This document shows positions 1 through 8,189 of a DNA stretch of 24,635 nt, in pieces. How positions within the stretch are numbered: the stretch's first letter is position 1; each line of letters begins with the position of its first letter. The DNA is from CAZIOH01 sp964540815 (GTDB lineage: Bacteria > Myxococcota_A > Polyangia > Fen-1088). The stretch lies in NCBI GenBank assembly GCA_964540815.1, contig CAZIOH010000100.1:1-24635 (forward strand). The letters run 5' to 3'. A model generated the notes under the pieces. It did not search any database. It was given only the letters and a program-made list of their open reading frames with translations, and was not told the origin of the DNA. A program made the translations under genes and the position numbers.

Positions 1-866
1 TTCTTCGAGTTGAGCGCGGTCTCGTCGCCCTCGTCGATGTCCTTGAGCGCGTCCTGGGTCCCCGACCCGACCGCCCGCGCGAGCTGGGCGAACGACGGGG
101 TCAAGGACACCGAGGACGATCCTGGGGCCGGGGCCGGTCCCTGCCGGTCGGCCTCGGTCCCGAGTCGCATCTGCAGGTTTCCGAGGCGCGGGATGGACCC
201 GTCGGCCTGGGGGGGATCGAGGCCGGGCGCGCCGTTCTCGGAGCCGGGATTCTGCGGCGCGTCCGCGAAGCGCGGGGCGGCCTTGTGCCCGGGGACCTCG
301 CGCGTCGGCTCCCGGAGCGCGAGGCGCGTGGGCGCCTCGCGCGGGGGCGGCGCCTCCTTGGCCGCACGCTGTTCGGGGCGAGATTGCTCGGCGGTCCCGA
401 GGGTGTCGCCCTGACGTGACTTCTCGTCGAACTTGCCGTACTTGCGGGTCTCGATCGCCGTGGACGTGTCGTGCTCGGACGCGAACCGCGCATGATCGGG
501 TCGCCGCTCCTCACGCGGCGCCGGGACGTCCACCACCTGGCCAGGGGCCTTGATTGAATCGACCTCCTTCTTGACCTCCTCGGCCTTGGCTTCCTCCTGT
601 CGCCGCTCGAGGTCGGCCAGGATTCGCTGCGAGGTCTCGTCATCCACCATTCCGACGTCGATCGACTCAGGGGCCTTGGACGCCGCGAGCCGCGCCTGGA
701 GCTCCGCATCCCGAGGCGCCAGCCAGTAGAGCGCCACGCCCACCATCAACAGGATCTCGGCGTGCACCACCAGCGCGACCAAGGCAAACCGCCCCAGCCG
801 TTGCCCGGAGCGCGGCCGGCGGCTCGATGTGGGGTCTTTGAGCGAGGCGTTGTGCGGCACGGACAC
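1..866 (-). CDS. TonB-family energy transducer, C-terminus cut by window edge
   Basis: The frame is open from a GTG at 866 to the window edge (288 codons visible, no stop). It reads VSVPHNASLKDP, then one hydrophobic segment (about residues 25-48, ALVALVVHAEILLMVGVALYW), then a charged and proline-rich stretch. The last visible residues are DIDEGDETALNSKK, which resembles the entry to the C-terminal domain of TonB-like proteins of myxobacteria as I recall them. The role would be to couple the inner-membrane proton motive force, through ExbB/ExbD-like partners, to an outer-membrane process. The GTG at 866 is chosen because a GAGG lies 6 nt upstream and an in-frame TAG sits just before it; the GTG at 860 is an alternative. 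The diagnostic C-terminal fold is outside the window, so the family call rests on architecture, the end motif and the neighbouring TonB gene. Confidence 0.7.
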   Translation of the reverse strand, partial: MSVPHNASLKDPTSSRRPRSGQRLGRFALVALVVHAEILLMVGVALYWLAPRDAELQARLAASKAPESIDVGMVDDETSQRILADLERRQEEAKAEEVKKEVDSIKAPGQVVDVPAPREERRPDHARFASEHDTSTAIETRKYGKFDEKSRQGDTLGTAEQSRPEQRAAKEAPPPREAPTRLALREPTREVPGHKAAPRFADAPQNPGSENGAPGLDPPQADGSIPRLGNLQMRLGTEADRQGPAPAPGSSSVSLTPSFAQLARAVGSGTQDALKDIDEGDETALNSK

Positions 867-884
867 GTTCAACCTCAACGGGTG

Positions 885-916
885 ATTCTAGCCGTTGCTT
901 GGCGATGACGCCGCAA
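885..916 (-). promoter_or_regulatory. Possible promoter of the left-edge TonB-like gene
   Basis: Reading the minus strand, TAGAAT (885-890) lies 18 nt before the GTG start at 866, with TTGCGG (911-916) upstream. The spacer of 20 nt is longer than the usual 16-18, so the -35 assignment is weak. It would let this gene be transcribed separately from the upstream TonB gene, which ends at 936. Confidence 0.3.
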
Positions 917-935
917 ATTCCCGGTCGCCGCGAGC

Positions 936-2426
936 CTACGGGACGACCGGGTTGGCGGCCCGGAACCACACCGAGAACACGAGGGGCCTGGCGCGGGCGC
1001 CGTCGGGCATGGGCCGAAAGGGGAGCGCCCGCGCCACCGCCTCGAGCGCAGCCTGGTCGAAGCCGTCGAAGCCGGACGACTTGACGACCTGGGCCGGGCC
1101 GGACAGGCGGCCGTCGGGGGCGACCGTGAAGCGGACGATGGTCTCTCCTTGTTCCATTCGCAGCGCCAGATCCTTGGGAAAGGCATAGGCATCGTGCACC
1201 CTCCGACGAATCTCGAGCTCGTACCGACTGTAGGTGCGCGCCCGGAGGCTGTCTTCGTCACCCGTGCCAGCCGCCACGCCGTGTGGCCGGTTGACCGCCG
1301 CCGCGAGGCCGCGCGATGCCAGCGGGGAGCCGCCGGGCTCGAGGCCAGGGCCGCGTCCGAGGTCGGCATCACCCGCGACCGCCGCCCGCGACAGATCGGT
1401 GAGGCCGGGGTGATGCTCGTTGGAGGCGGCGCGAACGGAAAGGCTGTCGGAGGCGGTCGCGCCGCGGGCGGCGACGTCGAAGGCGCGCAGGCCGTGATCC
1501 GCGTCGAGCGGTCCCGTCGACTCGACGGACGCGAAGCGCGGGCCGAGCGGGGACTGGCGCTCGGGGGCCACATTCGGGCTCGTGTCGTTGGGCGGGCCCT
1601 CGGCGGTCTGGCTCGAGGGTGCCTCGGCCCCGGACGTCGGCTCGGGGTCCGCGCTGCCGTAGTTCGGCGCCGGGGAGGGAGCCTGCGGGAAGGACGTTCG
1701 GGTGGAATCTCCCTCGCCGGTCTCGCGCTCGCGCCGAACGGCCTGGGGAGAAGCAGGGTGGGGGGTTGGCGCGGTGCGATCGTGAGGGGGTTGATACGTG
1801 TCAGCGCCATCGGTGAGGCGCTCGTGCGCGGTCGAGGTGTCGCGGCGGAAGGCCCAGGCGTCGGGCAGCCGGGCGCCACGGTCGTTCCCCCGATCGGAGG
1901 CAGCCTGGGCGGTCGCGGGCAGTCGGTAAGGGACGGGCGGGCTCGGCAGTGGGTTCAGCGGGGCGGGTCGGCTCGTGAGGTGACGCTGGTCACCACGAAC
2001 ACTCGGCACCTTTGGCTCGGGCGGTGCCGGAGCGACGGGTGGGGTGGCGACGGGGTCGAGGGCGGTTTGCGCTCGGGGAGGCTCGGGCACTGGCGCGGCG
2101 GGCCCCCGCACGACGTCCGGCAAGACGTCGGGGTTGGCCGGCTCGCCGTCGGCCAGGGGCACGAGCGACGACAGATCCAGCCCAATGTCGACATCGACAT
2201 CGACATTGATCTTCGGCAGCCCGTCCTCGAGCCGGAATCCGGCAAAGTCGGCGCCAAGCCCCGGTCGGACGCGTTGGGATCGCGAGACGAGCGAGCCGCC
2301 GACGACGATTCCGAAGCCGTGGAGCAAGAGCGAGACCCCCGCAGCCACCAGCCAGACCGTGCGCGGATGCGACGCCGCGCCAAGAGGGGTGCCGGTGCTT
2401 CGGCCGATGCTCGCAGGGGATCGCAT
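936..2426 (-). CDS. TonB-family protein (complete, long proline-rich linker)
   Basis: 496 aa. A single N-terminal membrane anchor (about residues 24-45, TVWLVAAGVSLLLHGFGIVV) is followed by roughly 350 residues of Pro/Ala/Ser/Glu-rich linker, expected to span the periplasm. A TonB C-terminal domain occupies about residues 398-496 (YSRYELEIRRRVHDAYAFP, then VRFTVAPDGRLSG, then SSGFDGFDQAALEAV). That order (R-x-x-x-x-A-Y-x-x-P, V-x-F-x-V-x-x-D-G, a short helix with A-L-x-A-V) is the family signature. TonB proteins transmit proton-motive energy from ExbB/ExbD to outer-membrane receptors. Length is about twice the classical E. coli protein because of the linker. A (GACATC)-type repeat encodes the VDVDVDI stretch near residue 75. 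The ATG at 2426 has only a weak GGGA upstream. No receptor or exbBD genes are visible nearby. Confidence 0.85.
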   Translation of the reverse strand: MRSPASIGRSTGTPLGAASHPRTVWLVAAGVSLLLHGFGIVVGGSLVSRSQRVRPGLGADFAGFRLEDGLPKINVDVDVDIGLDLSSLVPLADGEPANPDVLPDVVRGPAAPVPEPPRAQTALDPVATPPVAPAPPEPKVPSVRGDQRHLTSRPAPLNPLPSPPVPYRLPATAQAASDRGNDRGARLPDAWAFRRDTSTAHERLTDGADTYQPPHDRTAPTPHPASPQAVRRERETGEGDSTRTSFPQAPSPAPNYGSADPEPTSGAEAPSSQTAEGPPNDTSPNVAPERQSPLGPRFASVESTGPLDADHGLRAFDVAARGATASDSLSVRAASNEHHPGLTDLSRAAVAGDADLGRGPGLEPGGSPLASRGLAAAVNRPHGVAAGTGDEDSLRARTYSRYELEIRRRVHDAYAFPKDLALRMEQGETIVRFTVAPDGRLSGPAQVVKSSGFDGFDQAALEAVARALPFRPMPDGARARPLVFSVWFRAANPVVP

Positions 2427-2440
2427 GGCGGACCGGTCCC

Positions 2441-2446
2441 ATCATA
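2441..2446 (-). promoter_or_regulatory. Candidate -10 element before the complete TonB gene
   Basis: On the minus strand TATGAT lies 14 nt before the ATG at 2426, in a 92-bp gap after the metallophosphoesterase gene. I see no convincing -35 at 16-18 nt. If used, the leader would be only a few nucleotides long. Confidence 0.25.
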
Positions 2447-2518
2447 CCCCTTTGCCCCTCTGGGCGTCGTCCCCTTGGCCCGTCCGTCGGGCGTCCCTCC
2501 TGCGGGGTGCGCGGCGGC

Positions 2519-3394
2519 TCAGAACGCGAGCTGGTGGCCGGCGAGTGTCGACAGATCGTGCTCGACCCGATTCCACAGCCCCGCCTGCTCCGGGGCGGCG
2601 GCCACGGGCGCCGATCGGGCGACCTCGAGCCAGCGCACGGGGGCCGACAGCCGTCCGTCCCGATGGCGGAACAGGCACCCCTTGCCGAGATCGGTCGAGC
2701 TGCCGGCGTTGAAGATCCGCAGCGGCCGCGCGTCGTCGAAGATCGTCTGCGCCGCAGGCCGGTGGCGGTGTCCGTGCAGCACGAGATCGCACCGATGTCG
2801 CAGGCGCCCGATCAGCGCCGCGCCGGTGTCGAGCTCCGAGGTGAACTTCCAACCCATCATCGACGACAGCCGCTCCACCGCGTGGTCGTGGGGCAACGGC
2901 ATCGGGTGATGGTGCAGCAGCAACACCACCATGTCCTCGGTCGGCGCGCCGGCCAGCACCGTGTCGATGTCGGCGATGTCCTCCGTGGTGACGAGCCCGT
3001 GGCCCATCAGCCACGACCGGTTGTGCGGACCGGTCGAGTTGAGGCGGACCACGAACAGCCCGGGGTGCGTCTCGACCTGCACGCGGGGGCCAGGCATGAT
3101 GGTCTCGCCGAGATCGTCTCCCAGGCGATCGTGGTTGCCCGGGATCACCGTCAGGCGATGGTCGTCGAGCAGCGGGGCGAAGATCCGACGGAAGCGCATC
3201 CACTCCGCGGCGCGGCCGCGGTGGGTGAGATCGCCGGTCACCACCACGTGGTCCACGTCGGCCTCGAGCAGCGCCTGGCACAACCGGCTGGCCCGGTCGT
3301 CGTTGACGGCGCTGCGGCCGATGTGCAAGTCCGACAGGTGACCGAGCGTCCGCTCCTCGCCGCCGCCCCGGTCAGAGTCCCAGTGGTTCCACAT
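2519..3394 (-). CDS. Calcineurin-like metallophosphoesterase (CpdA-like)
   Basis: 291 aa from the ATG at 3394. All the motifs of the binuclear-metal phosphoesterase fold are present in order: SDLHIG (D22, H24), GDLTHRG (D55), GNHD (N87, H88), LLHHHP (H161-H163) and LHGHRHRP (H207-H211). The order and spacing match the class III cyclic-nucleotide phosphodiesterase/CpdA group, so a soluble phosphodiesterase is likely, but the substrate cannot be read from sequence. The frame stays open upstream to 3541. I prefer 3394 because the conserved fold begins about 15 residues later and the extension would run into the divergent gene at 3519. The GAGGAG near this ATG ends only 1 nt before it, which is too close for good initiation, so the start is not certain. 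It is divergent from the methyltransferase gene. Confidence 0.85.
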   Translation of the reverse strand: MWNHWDSDRGGGEERTLGHLSDLHIGRSAVNDDRASRLCQALLEADVDHVVVTGDLTHRGRAAEWMRFRRIFAPLLDDHRLTVIPGNHDRLGDDLGETIMPGPRVQVETHPGLFVVRLNSTGPHNRSWLMGHGLVTTEDIADIDTVLAGAPTEDMVVLLLHHHPMPLPHDHAVERLSSMMGWKFTSELDTGAALIGRLRHRCDLVLHGHRHRPAAQTIFDDARPLRIFNAGSSTDLGKGCLFRHRDGRLSAPVRWLEVARSAPVAAAPEQAGLWNRVEHDLSTLAGHQLAF

Positions 3395-3471
3395 GCTCCT
3401 CACGGTAAAGGCGCGCAATGACTGAACGTCGTCGGGGACGTGCCGGGCGCGTGACGGTCGTGAGAATTCTT

Positions 3472-3500
3472 TTCCCGGCGGGAACGCGCTGTAATAAGGT
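3472..3500 (+). promoter_or_regulatory. Palindrome and -10-like element in the divergent spacer
   Basis: The 124-bp spacer between two divergent genes contains the perfect inverted repeat TTCCCG-G-CGGGAA (3472-3484). It is followed by TAATAAGGT (3492-3500), whose TAAGGT lies 18 nt before the ATG at 3519. No clear -35 is seen. The palindrome is placed where an operator could control the methyltransferase gene, but no regulator is identified. Confidence 0.25.
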
Positions 3501-3518
3501 CCGGCGGCGTTCGCAGAC

Positions 3519-4832
3519 ATGTCACTGTTCGGACTGACCATCGCACACGCCGGCCTCGCCCGGCTGGCCGCGGGCCACCCCCAGCTGCCGCTGACCGACG
3601 CCGAGCCCGGGCAGCGGATCGAGCCCGGTCGGCCGGTGCGGCTGCGGTCGGCCGAGGACGACTTTTTGGGGGTGGGAGTTTGCGATCCGGAGAACCAGCT
3701 GATCCGGGTGTGGGATCTCGCGGAGCACCGGGACCTCGGGGCGAGCTTCTTCCGGACGCGGGTGCGCCGCGCCCTCGGTCTGCGCCAGACCCTCGGCCTG
3801 GCGCGCGAGGGCGAGGCCTATCGCCTGGTCAACGGGGAGGGTGATGGTCTGTCCGGTCTGTCGATGGACGTGTACGGCGCCTTCGCGGTGGTGAGCGCCC
3901 TGTCGCGCGGGCTGAGCGGCCACGCGCGGCTGCTGGCGGAGGCGGCGCGCGTGGAGCTGGCGGCTGTGGGGCTCGGCCTGCGCGGTGTCGTGCTCAAGAT
4001 CCGATCGAAGGCGGGGAACGCCGACGCCGACGCCGCTGCAGCCGAGCCGGGGAGCGCCAGGAAGGGAGCCGCATCGGCGACGGCTCCGCCAGCGTCCTCC
4101 GGAGGAGGACCCGTCAAGGATGTGGTCCTCGGCGAGGAGCCTCCGGCCAAGTTGCGGGTGCTCGAGGGAGGCATCCCCTACGAGATCCACCTGCGGGGCG
4201 GATACAACGTCGGGCTGTTCACGGACATGCGCGAGCACCGGGCGGGGCTGCCGCGCTTCGTGCGCGGGGCGCGGGTGCTCAACACCTTCGCCTACACGGG
4301 CTCGCTCAGCCTGGCGGCCGCCCGCGGCGGCGCCCGCGCCGTCACCAGCGTCGATCTCGCGGCCGGACCCCTGGCCTGGGCCCGGGAGAACTTCCGGCTG
4401 TCGGGGCTCGATCCCGAGGCGCCGCACCTGCGCTGGGAGGTCTGCGACGTGTTCAAGTTCCTCGAGCGCGAGCGGGCCGCGGCACGCGAGGACCCGCGGA
4501 GGGAGCCCTACGACGTCGTGATCCTCGATCCTCCGACGGTGTCGGGCGCGCGCGCCACGTCGTGGGCCCAGAAGCGCGACTATCCTCAGCTGATCGCGGC
4601 GGCGGCCGGGCTGATGCCGGGGGGTGGGCACCTGTGGATCTCGTCTAACACCCACGGGGGCCCGGGGATCATGAAGCACGCCGAGGCGGGGTTGAAGCTG
4701 GCGCGGCGGCGCGGCGCGGTCCTCGAGCTTGGCGGCCTGCCTCCGGACTACCCGACGCCGATCTCCTGGCCGAGCGCCCGGTACCTCGAGGTATGTCAGC
4801 TGCGCGTGTGGCCGGCGGACGAGATCGGGTGA
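3519..4832 (+). CDS. RlmI-like class I SAM-dependent rRNA methyltransferase
   Basis: 437 aa. The N-terminus resembles the PUA and linker domain of the RlmI family (VGVCDPENQLIRVWD, then YRLVNGEGDGLSGLSMDVYG). The Rossmann methyltransferase core follows, with FTDMREHR at about residue 234 (the family's F-L-D-Q-R-like motif), the SAM motif LNTFAYTGSLSLAAARGGA, and the DPP catalytic-loop motif at residues 337-339. E. coli RlmI makes m5C1962 in 23S rRNA; the exact target here is inferred from family only. A low-complexity Ala/Ser/Gly insertion of about 40 residues (about 165-205) sits between the linker domain and the core and accounts for the length excess over the roughly 400-aa family norm. 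No Shine-Dalgarno sequence is evident at the ATG. Confidence 0.85.
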   Translation: MSLFGLTIAHAGLARLAAGHPQLPLTDAEPGQRIEPGRPVRLRSAEDDFLGVGVCDPENQLIRVWDLAEHRDLGASFFRTRVRRALGLRQTLGLAREGEAYRLVNGEGDGLSGLSMDVYGAFAVVSALSRGLSGHARLLAEAARVELAAVGLGLRGVVLKIRSKAGNADADAAAAEPGSARKGAASATAPPASSGGGPVKDVVLGEEPPAKLRVLEGGIPYEIHLRGGYNVGLFTDMREHRAGLPRFVRGARVLNTFAYTGSLSLAAARGGARAVTSVDLAAGPLAWARENFRLSGLDPEAPHLRWEVCDVFKFLERERAAAREDPRREPYDVVILDPPTVSGARATSWAQKRDYPQLIAAAAGLMPGGGHLWISSNTHGGPGIMKHAEAGLKLARRRGAVLELGGLPPDYPTPISWPSARYLEVCQLRVWPADEIG

Positions 4833-4880
4833 CATTCGAGCGCTCTCGTTGCCGGCTCCCGGCGAGAATGGCTGCGTTCA

Positions 4881-4905
4881 GCGGTGGGCCGGCCGGCCCG
4901 TCCGC
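4881..4905. repeat. GC-rich inverted repeat after the methyltransferase gene
   Basis: A perfect 14-bp palindrome GGGCCGGCCGGCCC (4886-4899), flanked by GCGG and CCGC, lies about 50 bp after the methyltransferase stop. It could form a stable hairpin and attenuate transcription, but no T-run follows, so it is not a classical intrinsic terminator. Confidence 0.3.
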
Positions 4906-4954
4906 TGCAGCGCCTCCTTGGCCGGCGGCGACCCGATTGGCATGTCCTCGGCGC

Positions 4955-4982
4955 TTGACGCCGAAGGACCAGATGCTACCAC
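4955..4982 (+). promoter_or_regulatory. Candidate sigma70-type promoter upstream of ttcA
   Basis: TTGACG (4955-4960) is followed after 16 nt by TACCAC (4977-4982), preceded by TGC as in an extended -10. It lies about 80 nt before the ttcA start. A perfect TTGACA at 4990 has no partner -10 at a proper distance. Confidence 0.35.
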
Positions 4983-5045
4983 GCTGCACTTGACACCCGG
5001 CGTGGGTTGGCCTCCCGGGCGCCCCGGGACCGGGCGAAGTTCGGG

Positions 5046-5051
5046 TAAGCT
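5046..5051 (+). promoter_or_regulatory. -10-like hexamer immediately before ttcA
   Basis: TAAGCT ends 9 nt before the ttcA ATG, the same hexamer that precedes the tlpA-like gene at 15042-15047. There is no Shine-Dalgarno sequence between it and the start. No good -35 is seen, so it could equally be chance. Confidence 0.3.
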
Positions 5052-5060
5052 CGGCGCCCC

Positions 5061-5873
5061 ATGGACATCGAAAGGCGGCTGCTGCGCGATCTCGGCAAGG
5101 CCATCACCAGCCACGACTTGATCGCGGACGGCGATCGCATCATGGTCGCGATGTCGGGCGGCAAGGACAGCTACGGCTTGCTGGTCCTCCTGCGCGACCT
5201 GCAGCGGCGGGCGCCGGTCCGCTTCGAGCTGGTGGCGGTGCACCTCGATCAGGGGCACCCAGGGTACGACGGCACCCCGCTGCGGCGCTGGCTCGAGGCC
5301 GAAGGGGTCCCGCACCACATCCTGCGCGAGGACACTTATCGCATCGTCACCGAGAAGATCCCGGAGGGGAAGACCTATTGCTCGCTGTGCTCCCGGCTGC
5401 GACGGGGTGTGCTCTACGGCGCGGCCGAGCGCCTCGGATGCAACAAGATCGCGCTCGGGCACCACCGCGACGACGCGCTCGAGACCTTGCTCCTCAACCT
5501 GTTCTTCTCGGGAAAGCTCGCCGCCATGCCACCGCGGCTGGTCTCCGACGATGGGCGCAACGTGGTCATCCGGCCGTTGATCCTCTGCAGCGAGGCGGAT
5601 CTGGCCGAGCTGGCCCGCCGCCGGGGCTTCCCGATCCTGCCCTGCAACCTGTGCGGCTCGCAGAGCGAGGCCCAGCGCAAGCAGATGAAGGTGCTGCTCG
5701 CCGACCTCGAGCGCAAGCACCCGACCGTGCGCGCCAGCATGCTGGCGGCGCTGCAGAACGTCGTGCCGAGCCACCTGATGGATGCGAAGCTGGTCGGCGA
5801 GCCGCGCGCGGAGGCACGACCCGAAGCGCTCTTGCCGGTCGCGGAGCTCGCGCGCTTCCTTCGGCCTTCTTGA
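5061..5873 (+). CDS. ttcA: tRNA 2-thiocytidine(32) synthetase TtcA
   Basis: 270 aa. TtcA is an ATP- and iron-sulfur-dependent enzyme that thiolates cytidine 32 in certain tRNAs. The PP-loop SGGKDS (residues 32-37) binds ATP. The paired cysteines of YCSLC (C107, C110) and those of PCNLCGSQ (C195, C198) match the family's [4Fe-4S] ligand positions. The family blocks GHHRDDALETLLLNLFF and KLAAMPPRL are intact. Length is close to the E. coli enzyme. The start has no Shine-Dalgarno sequence; the ATG at 5061 is chosen because the conserved N-terminal helix begins at once. The stop TGA (5871-5873) overlaps the TTG start of the next gene, so the two are probably co-transcribed and translationally coupled. 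Confidence 0.95.
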   Translation: MDIERRLLRDLGKAITSHDLIADGDRIMVAMSGGKDSYGLLVLLRDLQRRAPVRFELVAVHLDQGHPGYDGTPLRRWLEAEGVPHHILREDTYRIVTEKIPEGKTYCSLCSRLRRGVLYGAAERLGCNKIALGHHRDDALETLLLNLFFSGKLAAMPPRLVSDDGRNVVIRPLILCSEADLAELARRRGFPILPCNLCGSQSEAQRKQMKVLLADLERKHPTVRASMLAALQNVVPSHLMDAKLVGEPRAEARPEALLPVAELARFLRPS

Positions 5874-8044
5874 GCGCACGCTCGTCCTCTTCCCCGCGCC
5901 CCGCGGAGCTTCACGGGCCCGCGCGGGCTCTGGTCCTCGCGATCTCCCTGGTGCTCGTGACCCCGGACGGGAGCGGGTGGGCGAGCGCGCGGACGGCGGC
6001 GCCCGAGCGGGCGAGATCGGGGTCGCCACCTTCCGCGGGCGCCTTCGTGGTGGCGCGCGGGTCGCGCCTGCTGGTTGACGGCCAACCCTTCCAGTTCGTG
6101 GGCGCCAACCTGTCGGTCAGCCACGGGCCGGAGAACCGGGCGGCCCTCACCGAGGTGCTGGACGGCGCCGCCGCCGACGGGCTTCGGGTGGGGCGGGTCT
6201 GGGCGTTCGGCGAGGGCGCCGCCGATGCGTCCCCCTGGCTGCGCGAGCACTTCCTGTTTCGCGCCGGAGCGGACGACTGGCTGGAGTCGGCGGCGCGCCA
6301 CCTCGACGGGGTGATCGCCGAGGCGGGGCGACGCAAGGTCCGGTTGATCGTGACCCTGGCCAACCAGTGGTCCGACTATGGCGGGGTCCCGAGGTACCTC
6401 GAGTGGTTCGCGGCAGCGCCAACCCCCACCGCGGCTCCCACGGCTGCGGCGGCAAGTGGTCCTGCCACCGCTCTTCCGACCGCCTTCGGGGCGACCGATC
6501 GCTTCTACACCGATGCGCGGGCACGCTCCGCCTACCGGGTGCATCTCGAGCGCATCTTGCGCCGGACCAACACCATCACCGGGCTGCCGTACCGGGACGA
6601 TCCCACCATCCTCGCCTGGGAGCTGATCAACGAGTCCACGGTCGCCACGGAGGCGGGCGTTCGCGGGCGGCGCGCCTGGATCCGCGAGATGGCGGCCCTT
6701 GCCCATGCGATCGACCCGCGGCACCTGGTGATGTCCGGGGTCAGCGGCTACCGCCTCGGCCGCGAGCGCGCCGAGTGGTTGCGCATCTGCCGCCTCCCGG
6801 AGATCGACGTCTGCGATGGCCACCTCTACCCGGAGGAGGCGCTGCGGGACCGGGACGACACCGCGGTCGACGCCGCGATCGACGACTTCGTGCAGCTCGC
6901 GCAGTTCGTGGCTGGCAAACCGTTCATCCTGGGCGAGGTCGGGATTCACGGGGGCCCGGCGGGTGGAGCTGGCCAAGCTGAAGGAGCTGGCCCAGCCAAG
7001 CGGCATCTCCAACCTTGGCGTGGGCGCTCGCGGGCGGACTGGCTGGCGCGGGTGTTTGGCCGGTTGCGGCTGGATGACGCCGCCGGTGGTCTGGTGTGGA
7101 TCTACCAGCGCCGCGGCGGCGCCGACCGGGTGCACGGCATCGACGTGAGCGAGGCCGGCGACACCGCCGAGGCCGGCGACGCCGCATTGCAAACCATCCC
7201 CTCCCGCGAGCCGATCGCCCCCGCGGCCGCCGCGGGGTCCGTCCGGAGCGCGCTTCGCGGAGCCGCTGCCGCCCTGGTGGCGGATGATGAGCGTCGCGCG
7301 GCCGGGCTCGAGCCGGCCGGAGTGGGAAACCCGCTGCTGGGCGTGGCACGCGGCATCGAGCCGATTTTGCCGCTTCACGCCGAGGTGGCGGGCGCCGCTC
7401 CCACCGTGGCCCGACCAGCGCCATGGTCTGGGGGGGCGCGCGCCGTCGGAAGGGAGGCCGCCCCCGCCGGAGAGGCGTGGCTCTGGGAGCCCCAGGCCTT
7501 CCTGCGCGCAGACTGGGAGGCCAGTGGCTTCTATGCGGGGGGGACGCTCGCCCACGTCTGGGGCACCGAGACCGGGTTCTTCGAGTACGCCTTCGAGGTG
7601 CCATCCCCGCCCGCGGGGACCCGACCCGAGCCCGGAGCATCGGGGGAGGCGAGCGGGTCGGACGCGAGGCTGGAGCTCACGGCCCGCCTGTCCTCCGAGT
7701 ACCCGGGGGACACGTCGCCGCCCGGTGGGGCCTCGGTCTTCGAGGTGGAGATCGACGGCCTGCGCCTCGGAGGCGGGGTGGCCGTGCGCGACGACGGCGA
7801 GGGGGCCCTGGTGACGGTGCGCTCGGCGCGCGCCCGGCTCCTGCATCGATTCGAGCTCCCGGGCCGGCATGTCCTGCGTATCACGGTCCTTCCGGGACCG
7901 CACGCCCACGGGCTCTGCATCTACGGTGCACGGGGCGCCAAATCCCGCCCCACGGTCGCCCCGGCCGAGGTGGAGCTGCGCCTTCTCCGGCGCGGGCCAG
8001 AGGCCAGGCGGACAGTGTCCGCCCGGGCGCGCGCCCAGCCCTGA
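5870..8044 (+). CDS. Secreted glycoside hydrolase, GH5_7 beta-mannanase-like, with C-terminal beta domain
   Basis: 724 aa from a TTG at 5870 that overlaps the ttcA stop (TTGA). A likely signal peptide follows: a hydrophobic core ALVLAISLVLVTPDG and a probable cleavage near GWA-SA. The catalytic (beta/alpha)8 domain (about residues 60-370) shows PFQFVGANLS, FYTDARARSAYRVHLERIL, DDPTILAWELINES (acid/base Glu255) and FILGEVGIHG (nucleophile Glu356). This string of motifs is typical of GH5 subfamily 7 endo-beta-1,4-mannanases. The canonical WELxNEP reads NES here. A second beta-rich region (about residues 540-700) looks like a carbohydrate-binding or jelly-roll domain but I cannot assign a family. 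Ala/Thr/Pro-rich insertions lie near residues 184-203 and 362-385. The start is inferred; no ATG gives the signal peptide. Substrate is family-based inference. Confidence 0.8.
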   Translation: MSARSSSSPRPAELHGPARALVLAISLVLVTPDGSGWASARTAAPERARSGSPPSAGAFVVARGSRLLVDGQPFQFVGANLSVSHGPENRAALTEVLDGAAADGLRVGRVWAFGEGAADASPWLREHFLFRAGADDWLESAARHLDGVIAEAGRRKVRLIVTLANQWSDYGGVPRYLEWFAAAPTPTAAPTAAAASGPATALPTAFGATDRFYTDARARSAYRVHLERILRRTNTITGLPYRDDPTILAWELINESTVATEAGVRGRRAWIREMAALAHAIDPRHLVMSGVSGYRLGRERAEWLRICRLPEIDVCDGHLYPEEALRDRDDTAVDAAIDDFVQLAQFVAGKPFILGEVGIHGGPAGGAGQAEGAGPAKRHLQPWRGRSRADWLARVFGRLRLDDAAGGLVWIYQRRGGADRVHGIDVSEAGDTAEAGDAALQTIPSREPIAPAAAAGSVRSALRGAAAALVADDERRAAGLEPAGVGNPLLGVARGIEPILPLHAEVAGAAPTVARPAPWSGGARAVGREAAPAGEAWLWEPQAFLRADWEASGFYAGGTLAHVWGTETGFFEYAFEVPSPPAGTRPEPGASGEASGSDARLELTARLSSEYPGDTSPPGGASVFEVEIDGLRLGGGVAVRDDGEGALVTVRSARARLLHRFELPGRHVLRITVLPGPHAHGLCIYGARGAKSRPTVAPAEVELRLLRRGPEARRTVSARARAQP

Positions 8045-8189
8045 GCCTGCAGCGGCCCGGCGGCCGCGCGCGCGACGAAACTCTGTCATTCCTGTCAGGC
8101 CTCCGAGAGGAAATCGACGAGGCCGGCGTCGAGGAGGTCCGATCGGCGCGGTCCGGAGCCGGCACCCTTGTTGCTGTGAGACTGCGACG

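Noticed and set aside
1149..2909. 586-codon open frame on the plus strand
   Set aside because: Opposite the TonB gene; composition is Arg/Gly-rich without recognisable domains.
4990..4995. Perfect TTGACA as the ttcA promoter -35
   Set aside because: No acceptable -10 at 16-18 nt; the next hexamer (TAAGCT) is 50 nt away.
5414..8089. 891-codon open frame on the minus strand
   Set aside because: It lies opposite ttcA and the GH5 gene, and its Gly/Arg/Pro/His-rich product shows no motif.
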